Assembly (NCBI RefSeq): GCF_029871235.1
Contig: NZ_SSOM01000026.1
Location: 1 to 64,000 of the forward strand
From: Pseudomonas sp. BN411
GTDB lineage: Bacteria > Pseudomonadota > Gammaproteobacteria > Pseudomonadales > Pseudomonadaceae
Reading direction: 5' to 3'
Length of the DNA: 64,000 nt
The position numbers and the translations under genes are program-made. The notes below the pieces were generated by a model that made no database searches, was not told where the DNA came from, and saw nothing but the letters and a program-made list of their open reading frames with translations. Below, in pieces: positions 58,508 to 64,000 of the stretch. Position 1 is the stretch's first letter. The number at the start of each line of letters is the position of its first letter.

Positions 58508-59098
58508 TTGAACAAGCCCCAATCGCTTTCCTTGCGCTATGACCCACGCGAGCTCTCCGATGAAGAGCTCGTGGAACGTGCGCATGTCGAGCTATTCCAT
58601 GTCACCCGCGCCTATGAAGAATTGATGCGGCGCTATCAACGTACCTTGTTCAACGTCTGTGCCCGCTATTTAGGCAACGACCGCGACGCAGATGATGTCT
58701 GCCAGGAAGTGATGCTGAAGGTGCTTTATGGATTGAAGAACTTCGAAGGCAAGTCGAAGTTCAAGACATGGCTATATAGCATCACGTACAACGAGTGCAT
58801 TACCCAATATCGGAAAGAGCGTCGAAAGCGACGTTTACTTGACGCACTGAGTCTGGATCCTCTTGAAGAAGCCTCGGACGAGAAAGCCCCCAAGGTCGAG
58901 GAGCGTGGGGGGCTGGAGCGATGGCTGGTACATGTCAATCCCATTGACAGGGAAATTCTTGTGCTACGTTTTGTCGCAGAGCTCGAGTTTCAAGAGATTG
59001 CAGACATTATGCATATGGGGTTGAGCGCCACGAAAATGCGCTACAAGCGTGCGCTCGATCGCCTTCGCGAAAAATTTTCCGGACTCGCTGAAACTTAG
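58508..59098 (+). CDS. sigX: ECF sigma factor SigX
   Basis: 196 residues from a TTG start at 58508. Sigma-2 region YEELMRRYQRTLFNVCARYL, then DADDVCQEV, and sigma-4 region EFQEIADIMHMGLSATKMRYKRA. Controls oprF, fatty-acid synthesis and envelope genes. No anti-sigma gene is adjacent. A+T-rich codons in the second half compared with neighbours are visible. Confidence 0.95.
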   Translation: MNKPQSLSLRYDPRELSDEELVERAHVELFHVTRAYEELMRRYQRTLFNVCARYLGNDRDADDVCQEVMLKVLYGLKNFEGKSKFKTWLYSITYNECITQYRKERRKRRLLDALSLDPLEEASDEKAPKVEERGGLERWLVHVNPIDREILVLRFVAELEFQEIADIMHMGLSATKMRYKRALDRLREKFSGLAET

Positions 59099-59137
59099 TT
59101 CGGGAAAAATTATCTCTTATGGGCCGGCGTGTTCTGC

Positions 59138-59179
59138 TAGAATTGCCGCCCAAGTTGTCCGGAGATTGTTCGACAACTT
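59138..59179 (+). promoter_or_regulatory. oprF -10 element and 5'-UTR stem-loop
   Basis: TGCTAGAAT gives an extended -10 (TAGAAT 59138-59143). About ten bases downstream, AAGTTGTC (59152-59159) pairs exactly with GACAACTT (59172-59179), so the message would begin with a hairpin that could protect it. A SigX promoter is also expected in this gap, but I could not assign it confidently. Confidence 0.55.
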
Positions 59180-59206
59180 ACTGACCACCAAGATGGGGAT
59201 TTACGG

Positions 59207-60259
59207 ATGAAACTGAAAAACACCTTAGGCGTAGCCGTTGGCTCTCTTGTTGCCGCCTTTTCGCTGAACGCGCTGGCTCAGGGCCAAGGCGCAGTTGAGG
59301 TGGAAGCTTTCGGTAAGCGTTACTTCACCGATAGTTCTCGCGATCTCGAGAACGGCAACCTGTACGGCGGCTCGGTAGGCTACTACCTGACCGACGACGT
59401 CTCCCTGGCTCTGTCGTACGGCGAATACCACGACATGACCTCCGAAGACTCCTTCGGTACCGATGGCCACAAGGACATCAAGGGCAACCTGGCTTCCCTG
59501 GACGCCATCTACCACTTCGGCACCCCGGGTGTTGGCCTGCGTCCGTACGTTTCTGCCGGCTTCGCCCATCAGAACATCAGCAACATCCCGCCGCGTACCG
59601 GCCGTGACCACAGCACCTTCGCCAACGTTGGCACCGGTCTGAAGTACTACTTCACCGAGAACTTCTTCGCCAAGGCAAGCCTGGACGGCATGTACAACCT
59701 GGACGCCCAGGAATCCGAGTGGATGGCTGGCGTAGGTGTTGGCGTGAACTTCGGCGGTTCCACCAAGCAAGCCGAGCCGGCTCCGGCTCCGGTTGCTGAA
59801 GTGTGCGCTGACAGCGACAACGACGGCGTTTGCGACAACGTCGACAAGTGCCCGGACACCCCGGCCAACGTCACCGTTGACGCCGATGGCTGCCCGGCCG
59901 TTGCCGAAGTCGTACGTGTTGAGCTGGACGTGAAGTTCGACTTCGACAAGTCCAAGGTGAAAGAAGAAAGCTACGGCGACATCAAGAACCTGGCTGACTT
60001 CATGAACCAGTACCCGGCTACCACCACCACCGTTGAAGGTCACACCGACTCCGTTGGTACCGACGCCTACAACCAGAAGCTGTCCGAGCGCCGTGCCAAC
60101 GCCGTTCGTGAAGTTCTGGTCAACCAGTACGGTGTTGGTGGCGAGCGCGTCAACGCTGTTGGCTACGGCGAAACCCGCCCGGTTGCTGACAACGCCACTG
60201 CTGACGGCCGCGCTGTTAACCGCCGCGTAGAAGCCGAAGTAGAAGCCCAGGCCAAGTAA
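59207..60259 (+). CDS. oprF: Major outer-membrane porin OprF
   Basis: 350 residues. Signal peptide 1-24 (ending ALA). N-terminal eight-strand beta-barrel to about 170; Pro-Ala linker EPAPAPVAE; calcium-type repeat DSDNDGVCDNVDKCPDTP with four Cys in the vicinity; C-terminal OmpA-like peptidoglycan-binding domain (VEGHTDSVGTDAYNQKLSE...). Structural and permeability role. Confidence 0.98.
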   Translation: MKLKNTLGVAVGSLVAAFSLNALAQGQGAVEVEAFGKRYFTDSSRDLENGNLYGGSVGYYLTDDVSLALSYGEYHDMTSEDSFGTDGHKDIKGNLASLDAIYHFGTPGVGLRPYVSAGFAHQNISNIPPRTGRDHSTFANVGTGLKYYFTENFFAKASLDGMYNLDAQESEWMAGVGVGVNFGGSTKQAEPAPAPVAEVCADSDNDGVCDNVDKCPDTPANVTVDADGCPAVAEVVRVELDVKFDFDKSKVKEESYGDIKNLADFMNQYPATTTTVEGHTDSVGTDAYNQKLSERRANAVREVLVNQYGVGGERVNAVGYGETRPVADNATADGRAVNRRVEAEVEAQAK

Positions 60260-60275
60260 TTGGTTTGAGCTGCAG

Positions 60276-60306
60276 GAAAAACCCGGCCTAGGCCGGGTTT
60301 TTCTTT
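60276..60306 (+). terminator. Terminator of oprF
   Basis: 20-bp palindrome AACCCGGCCTAGGCCGGGTT (60280-60299) preceded by A's and followed by TTTCTTT. Confidence 0.92.
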
Positions 60307-60379
60307 GCCCGGAGAAAAGTGCCGGAGGAAGACGGCAATTTCGAGCGCCGCTGTTTGGTACCGGCACTGCCTTCTTTCT

Positions 60380-60453
60380 GTAGGCGCGAATTCATTCGCG
60401 AAGGGCCGCGTGCGGCCCGTGATCCCGTATCGGGAATGAATTCGCTCCCGCGC
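60380..60453. repeat. REP palindrome pair, GAATTCATTCGC family
   Basis: GTAGGCGCGAATTCATTCGC ... GGGAATGAATTCGCTCCCGC, between convergent oprF and cobA; same family as 2306-2403. Confidence 0.85.
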
Positions 60454-60457
60454 CCAT

Positions 60458-60480
60458 AAAAAAGCCCGGTAGAACCGGGC
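60458..60480 (-). terminator. Terminator of cobA
   Basis: On the minus strand: GCCCGGT-TCT-ACCGGGC followed by six T (A-run at 60458-60463 on plus). Confidence 0.9.
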
Positions 60481-60510
60481 AAGCACTACTTCGCAGGAGC
60501 GAAGAGAGAT

Positions 60511-61248
60511 TCAGGCGCTTTGCGCCATCGGAAGGATCGCTTCGGCCGCGGCGACTTCACCTATGACCAGAATGGCCGGGCTCTTGAGTTCGAACGCCCT
60601 GGCATCCGTTTGCATGCAGGCAAGGGTGCTGCGGCACTCCCGTTGATGGGGCAGGGAAGCGTTCTCGATCATCGCCACGGGCATGGCGCCGGTCATGCCG
60701 CCAGCCAGCAGTCCTTCCCTGATATCCGCCAGTTTTGCGACCCCCATGTAAACCACCAGGGTGGTGCCCGATTGCGCCAGGGCACCCCAGTTGAGGCTGC
60801 TGTCGTCCTGGGTGTGGGCAGTGACCAGGGTCACGCCACGGCTGATGCCGCGCAGGGTGAGGGGAATACCGCAGTTGGTGGCTCCGGCCAGGCCCGCGGT
60901 GATGCCATTGACCAACTCACTTTCGATGCCGCGCTCGGCGAGCCACTCGGCCTCTTCGCCGCCGCGACCGAAAATGCACGGATCGCCGCCTTTCAGACGC
61001 ACCACGCACTTGCCCTGGCGCGCATAGCGCAACATCAGGCGATGAATGAATTCCTGGGGTGTCGAGCGACAGCCACCGCGCTTGCCGACGCGGACCACCC
61101 GAGCAGTGGGGGAGTGCTCGAGCACAGATGGATTGACCAGGTCGTCGATCATGACCACATCCGCCTGATTCAAGGCCTTTACCGCCTTGAGGGTGAGGAG
61201 CTCAGGGTCGCCAGGGCCCGCACCTACCAGCCAGACTTTGCCGTTCAT
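60511..61248 (-). CDS. cobA: Uroporphyrinogen-III C-methyltransferase
   Basis: 245 residues. SAM-dependent; makes precorrin-2, the precursor of sirohaem and cobalamin. N-terminal VWLVGAGPGDPELLTLKA, VRLKGGDPCIFGRGGEE and ITAGLAGATNCGIPLT are family signatures. Sirohaem is the cofactor of assimilatory nitrite reductase, which explains the usual nir-cobA neighbourhood. ATG 61248 after GGGAGA. Confidence 0.96.
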   Translation of the reverse strand: MNGKVWLVGAGPGDPELLTLKAVKALNQADVVMIDDLVNPSVLEHSPTARVVRVGKRGGCRSTPQEFIHRLMLRYARQGKCVVRLKGGDPCIFGRGGEEAEWLAERGIESELVNGITAGLAGATNCGIPLTLRGISRGVTLVTAHTQDDSSLNWGALAQSGTTLVVYMGVAKLADIREGLLAGGMTGAMPVAMIENASLPHQRECRSTLACMQTDARAFELKSPAILVIGEVAAAEAILPMAQSA

Positions 61249-61285
61249 TGGAGTTCTCCCGGGCGCATTGCGCTCCACAATTGAT

Positions 61286-62386
61286 TCAGGTCCAGGCGAG
61301 CACGTCGTTGGAAGCCAGTTCGATCTGCCAGTCATGCAGGGGGCACGCCTCGTGGCCCTCGGCTGCGTGACCGGCATGGGGGAGGTCGCCAGCGCAGAAC
61401 ATCTCGATTCCGGCGATCTTGAGTCGGGTGCCCGTGCGCGCCCCCTGGTAACGGGCGAAACCGAGCATGGCCAGGTGATTGGCACAGACCTTGGCCTGCT
61501 CCATCAGCGGCGCTACCAGGCCATAGGAAACACCGCGATGGTTGGCGCATTCACCGATGGCATAGATGCGCGGATCGTAGGTCTGCAGGGTGTCGTCGAC
61601 CAGGATGCCGTGCTTGCAGGGCAGACCCGCCCGTTCGGCGAGTTCTGTATTGGGCGTGATACCGGCCGCCATCACCACCAGGTCGGCAGTGATGATTTCG
61701 CCGCCCGCCAGTTGTACCGCGCATACCTGGCCACCCCCGTTGTCGATCAACTCTTCAGTGGCAGTGCCCAGGCGGAATCGGATGCCCCGGGCCTGCAATG
61801 CGCGCAGCAGCTTGTCGCCGGCCGGTTGGTCGAGTTGCTTCTCCAGCAGCCAGTCGGCCAGGTGCACCACGGTTACGTCCATGCCGCGTTGCTTGAGGCC
61901 ATTGGCGGCTTCCAGACCGAGCAGGCCGCCTCCTATCACCACGGCGTGGCTGTGGGTGCGGGCGGTTTCAATCATGGCGCGCGCGCCGGCGATATCGCGG
62001 TAGCCGATCACGCCTTGCAGCCGATTGCCGGGGATGGATACGCGGCTCGGCGTGGAGCCGGTGGCGATCACCAGGCGGTCGTAATCGGCGCAGGTGCCGT
62101 TTTCGGCGATCACCTGGCGGCGCTGGCGATCGATTTTCACCACCTTGCGGCCCAGCAAGAGTTCAATTCCGTTATCCGCGTACCACGCCAGGTCATTGAG
62201 GATGATCTCCTCGAAGGACTGTTCGCCCGCTAGCACCGGGGAGAGCAGGGTGCGGTTGTAGTTCGGATGGGGTTCGGCGCCGAACACCGTGATCTGGTAT
62301 CGCTCCGGCGCGAGCTTCAGCAGCTCTTCGAGGGTACGCACTCCGGCCATGCCGTTTCCGATCACCACCAGCTTGGATGTCTTCAT
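61286..62386 (-). CDS. Orphan NirB-type NADH/FAD module, probably a deleted nitrite reductase
   Basis: 366 residues. FAD motif GNGMAG (10-15), NAD motif GGGLLG (152-157) and a late AIGECA FAD segment. To about residue 335 it reads like the N-terminal flavin domain of NirB (about 850 residues). The BFD-type cluster and sirohaem domains are missing. The tail CPLHDWQIELASND (348-361) instead resembles the second half of a Rieske-type NirD ligand motif. Only 37 bp separate the stop from cobA, where nirB, nirD and nitrate reductase stand in P. aeruginosa. Could be a deletion remnant, or an active stand-alone reductase. Confidence 0.75.
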   Translation of the reverse strand: MKTSKLVVIGNGMAGVRTLEELLKLAPERYQITVFGAEPHPNYNRTLLSPVLAGEQSFEEIILNDLAWYADNGIELLLGRKVVKIDRQRRQVIAENGTCADYDRLVIATGSTPSRVSIPGNRLQGVIGYRDIAGARAMIETARTHSHAVVIGGGLLGLEAANGLKQRGMDVTVVHLADWLLEKQLDQPAGDKLLRALQARGIRFRLGTATEELIDNGGGQVCAVQLAGGEIITADLVVMAAGITPNTELAERAGLPCKHGILVDDTLQTYDPRIYAIGECANHRGVSYGLVAPLMEQAKVCANHLAMLGFARYQGARTGTRLKIAGIEMFCAGDLPHAGHAAEGHEACPLHDWQIELASNDVLAWT

Positions 62387-62419
62387 GCCAGGACACTCCT
62401 GCATAAACGTCGAGCAAAC

Positions 62420-62453
62420 AAAAAAGGCGTCCCGCTGTTGCCAGCAGGACGCC
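62420..62453 (-). terminator. Leader terminator (attenuator) of the NirB-like gene
   Basis: On the minus strand GGCGTCC (62453-62447) pairs with GGACGCC (62432-62426), an inner GCTG-GCAA-CAGC extends it, and six T's follow. It ends 34 bp before the gene, so it must be read through for expression. Confidence 0.9.
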
Positions 62454-62463
62454 TTTGTCCAAG

Positions 62464-62504
62464 TCCCGTTCGACCGGGAAAGTGCCGTCTCGTCGTTGAG
62501 GCGG
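62464..62504 (-). ncRNA. Dual hairpin resembling an ANTAR (NasT/NasR) target
   Basis: Minus strand, 5' to 3': hairpin 1 CCGCCTC-AACGAC-GAGACGG (one mismatch; loop has the A1/G4 pattern of ANTAR sites) at 62504-62485, then hairpin 2 TCCCG-GTCGAA-CGGGA at 62479-62464 (six-base loop with G4 but G at position 1). They sit just 5' of the terminator, the order found in nitrate-responsive antitermination leaders. Confidence 0.7.
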
Positions 62505-62533
62505 GCGCTTTTTGTAGATTGTCGAATGGGTTA

Positions 62534-62551
62534 TTGCAGGTGCCGTGCCAA
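62534..62551 (-). promoter_or_regulatory. Sigma-54 (RpoN) promoter
   Basis: Minus strand TTGGCACGGCACCTGCAA: GG and GC elements exactly 10 bases apart, one mismatch to YTGGCACG-N4-TTGCW. Transcription would start about 62522, just upstream of the dual hairpin. Implies NtrC-type activation under nitrogen limitation. Confidence 0.8.
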
Positions 62552-62640
62552 CCCTTGCATGCCTTGAATCACGTGGTCCCGGGTGTTGACTCCCGGGTCG
62601 CCCCGCACCTTCCTGGGGCGGGCTGCATTGAACTGGTGCG

Positions 62641-64000
62641 TCAGCCCAGCAGGGCGACCAGTAGCACCAGATTGAGCACCAGCGACAGCAGGGCCAGTCC
62701 GCGCCAGACCTTCAGCGGCTCGCGTTCCAGCAAGGGCCTGGGTTTGGCGGTGAGGGCGCGGCGCTCCCCTTGTTCCAGGGCCAGTAGCCATTCCTCCATC
62801 GTTTCGTAGCGCCCGATCGGGTCGGCGGCGACTGCGCGAGTCAGGCATTCGTCCAGCCAGGCGGGCAGGTCGGGGCGGTAGCGGCTGGGCGGGGCGGGCG
62901 TACCGAAGCGTGGATGCTGGAAGGCCTCGACTTCGCCGTACGGGTAGTGCCCGGTGAGCAGGTGGTAGAGGGTGACGCCCGCAGCGTAGAGATCCTGCCG
63001 GGGAGACGGTGGCGTTCCGGAAAATGCTTCCGGGGCGATGTAGCTGGGAGTGCCCGGCAGGCTGTGAGCCTCGTCCTGGGACAGGCCGGGGCAATAGGCC
63101 AGGCCGAAATCCAGCAAGCGCAACTCGCCGTCATCGCCCCAAAGCAGGTTCTCCGGTTTGACGTCGCGATGCAGGATGTTGCGGCGGTGCAGCTGGCCCA
63201 GCGCCTTCAGCAGGCGCGGGGCGATATCCAGCCACTCCGGGAGCACCATGGGGCCGCTGAGGCGCAGGTGCTCGGCCAGCGTCTGCCCGGCGTATTCGCG
63301 CTGCACGTAATAAAGATGCTGGCGCCCGGGCAGAGGATGCACTTCGGGGAAGTGACGCCCGGCGACACGACGCAGGAACCACTCTTCCAGCATCAGGGCC
63401 GGGGCGGCGCCGGGTTCGTCGTGGCGGCTGGCGGGCAGGGTCTTCAGCAGCCAGCGGCGGTCCTGGCTATCGCGCACCCGATAGACCATGGACTGGCGGG
63501 ATTCGGCGACCAGACGGTCTACCTGCCAGCCCTCGAAGTCGTGACCTTCCTGCAGGCGCGGTGGCAGTGGCCAGTGATCGAGTTGCGCCAGGGTATCGGC
63601 CAAACCCGCTTGGGGCAGGTTGTCGACGCGAATCAGCAGGGCGCTGGCATTGTCCTGGCCACCCGCCAGGTGCGCGGCGCTGACCAGTGCCTGGGCGGCG
63701 GCGGGGAGGTCCTGTTCATCCTGAAGGATGCGCTGGATGCCCTGGTCGCCGAGCACGGCCCAGACGCCATCGCTGACCAGTACGAAACCCTCGCGCTCCG
63801 CCAGTTCGCCATCGAGGTAATCCACCACCAGGTGCTGGTCCAGGCCGAGGGCCCGCTTGAGCACGTGCTGCATGCCGGGCTGTTCCCAGACGTGGTCCTC
63901 GCTGAGGCGGCTCAACTGCTGGCCGTCCCAGCGATAGGCACGGCAGTCGCCCACATGGGCCAGGGTGAAGCGGCGTCCGCGCAGCACCATGGCGGTCAGG
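62641..64000 (-). CDS. PP2C phosphatase - serine/threonine kinase fusion (5' end outside window)
   Basis: At least 453 residues; the frame is open to the window edge. N-terminal part is the end of a PP2C phosphatase domain (VGDCRAYRW, VLVSDGVWAVLGD, GGQDNASALLIRV). Then a Hanks-type kinase with HRDVKPENLLW catalytic loop, DFGLAY metal loop and GTPSYIAPEA activation segment. A single C-terminal membrane helix (GLALLSLVLNLVLLVALLG). In P. aeruginosa an equivalent gene lies between nirB and the nitrate transporter, so the link to nitrogen assimilation is positional only. Confidence 0.88.
   Translation of the reverse strand, partial: LTAMVLRGRRFTLAHVGDCRAYRWDGQQLSRLSEDHVWEQPGMQHVLKRALGLDQHLVVDYLDGELAEREGFVLVSDGVWAVLGDQGIQRILQDEQDLPAAAQALVSAAHLAGGQDNASALLIRVDNLPQAGLADTLAQLDHWPLPPRLQEGHDFEGWQVDRLVAESRQSMVYRVRDSQDRRWLLKTLPASRHDEPGAAPALMLEEWFLRRVAGRHFPEVHPLPGRQHLYYVQREYAGQTLAEHLRLSGPMVLPEWLDIAPRLLKALGQLHRRNILHRDVKPENLLWGDDGELRLLDFGLAYCPGLSQDEAHSLPGTPSYIAPEAFSGTPPSPRQDLYAAGVTLYHLLTGHYPYGEVEAFQHPRFGTPAPPSRYRPDLPAWLDECLTRAVAADPIGRYETMEEWLLALEQGERRALTAKPRPLLEREPLKVWRGLALLSLVLNLVLLVALLG

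Larger units (their letters stand above)
62387..62640 (-). promoter_or_regulatory. nas-type leader region between the kinase and the NirB-like gene
   Basis: 254 bp with no gene. Read on the minus strand it contains, in order, two GC-rich palindromes near the kinase end, a sigma-54 promoter, two short hairpins, an intrinsic terminator and the ribosome site GCAGGAG before ATG 62386. Elements are listed separately. Confidence 0.75.

Noticed and set aside
59099-59137. SigX-type promoter for oprF
   Set aside because: Expected from published work on oprF, but no -35/-10 pair could be chosen by eye with confidence.
62560-62640. NtrC binding site upstream of the sigma-54 promoter
   Set aside because: A GCACCA half-site is present on the minus strand near 62636, but its partner half matches poorly to TGGTGC; not enough to call. 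The CGCCCC/GGGGCG and CCCGGG/CCCGGG palindromes there do not fit the NtrC consensus.

Overview
The window is a high-GC (by eye about 65 %) chromosomal segment of a Pseudomonas, most likely of the P. aeruginosa / P. citronellolis / P. nitroreducens side of the genus. The evidence is gene content and order: an atuABCDEFGH-atuR acyclic-terpene cluster, the block bacteriohemerythrin - folE - prmB - aroC - mtnB/D/C - alkA - speE, and the block ppsR/ppsA - rraA - cmaX - crfX - cmpX - sigX - oprF - cobA. Dispersed REP palindromes with the GTAGGAGCGAGCTTGCTCGC arm, typical of the genus, are frequent. No tRNA, rRNA, CRISPR array, prophage or insertion sequence was seen.

Layout. 1-251: tail of an unidentified gene. 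347-11832 (minus): the citronellol/geraniol degradation operon atuA to atuH, opposed by the TetR-type repressor atuR (12025-12654) across a twin 13-bp operator. 12.7-24.8 kb: mixed accessory and housekeeping genes (solute-binding protein, CPBP protease, PACE efflux protein with divergent LysR regulator, ZIP transporter, pyrF, two oxidoreductases, BenE- and LysE-type transporters, MarR regulator and aminotransferase, GST). 25.0-40.4 kb: an Anr-box bacteriohemerythrin, folE, an HxlR/carboxymuconolactone-decarboxylase pair, Smr protein, prmB, aroC, methionine-salvage genes, ogt, alkA, speE. 40.6-43.7 kb (minus): a three-gene envelope operon (retropepsin-like protease, 7TM transglutaminase-like protein, ATP-grasp ligase). 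43.9-50.7 kb: the 2-methylcitrate (propionate) operon gntR-prpB-prpC-acnD-prpF without prpD. 50.9-55.3 kb: ppsR and ppsA back to back, then a hydrolase. 55.4-60.3 kb: Rieske protein, rraA, cmaX-crfX-cmpX-sigX-oprF. 60.5-64.0 kb (minus): cobA, an orphan NirB-like flavoprotein module, and a phosphatase-kinase that runs off the edge.

The most interesting part is the right end. In front of the NirB-like gene there is a complete regulatory cassette of a nitrate-assimilation operon: a good sigma-54 promoter (62534-62551), two short hairpins with six-base loops like ANTAR (NasT/NasR) target RNA (62464-62504), and an intrinsic terminator (62420-62453). Yet the gene it serves holds only the NADH/FAD part of nitrite reductase, ends in a 19-residue tail that looks like a piece of a Rieske-type NirD, and is followed directly by cobA. 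The remaining nirB, nirD and nitrate reductase genes expected there in P. aeruginosa are absent. This reads as a deleted nas operon with its control region intact, or as a repurposed flavoprotein.

Other points: five of the seven atu junctions carry palindromic repeats; a 135-145 bp dispersed palindrome occurs three times with outer arms that differ between copies but still pair within each copy; AtuB looks like a peroxisomal trans-2-enoyl-CoA reductase and lacks the SDR Tyr-x-x-x-Lys; an isochorismatase-family protein has Ser in place of the nucleophilic Cys. All functions are inferred from sequence read by eye; no database search was run.
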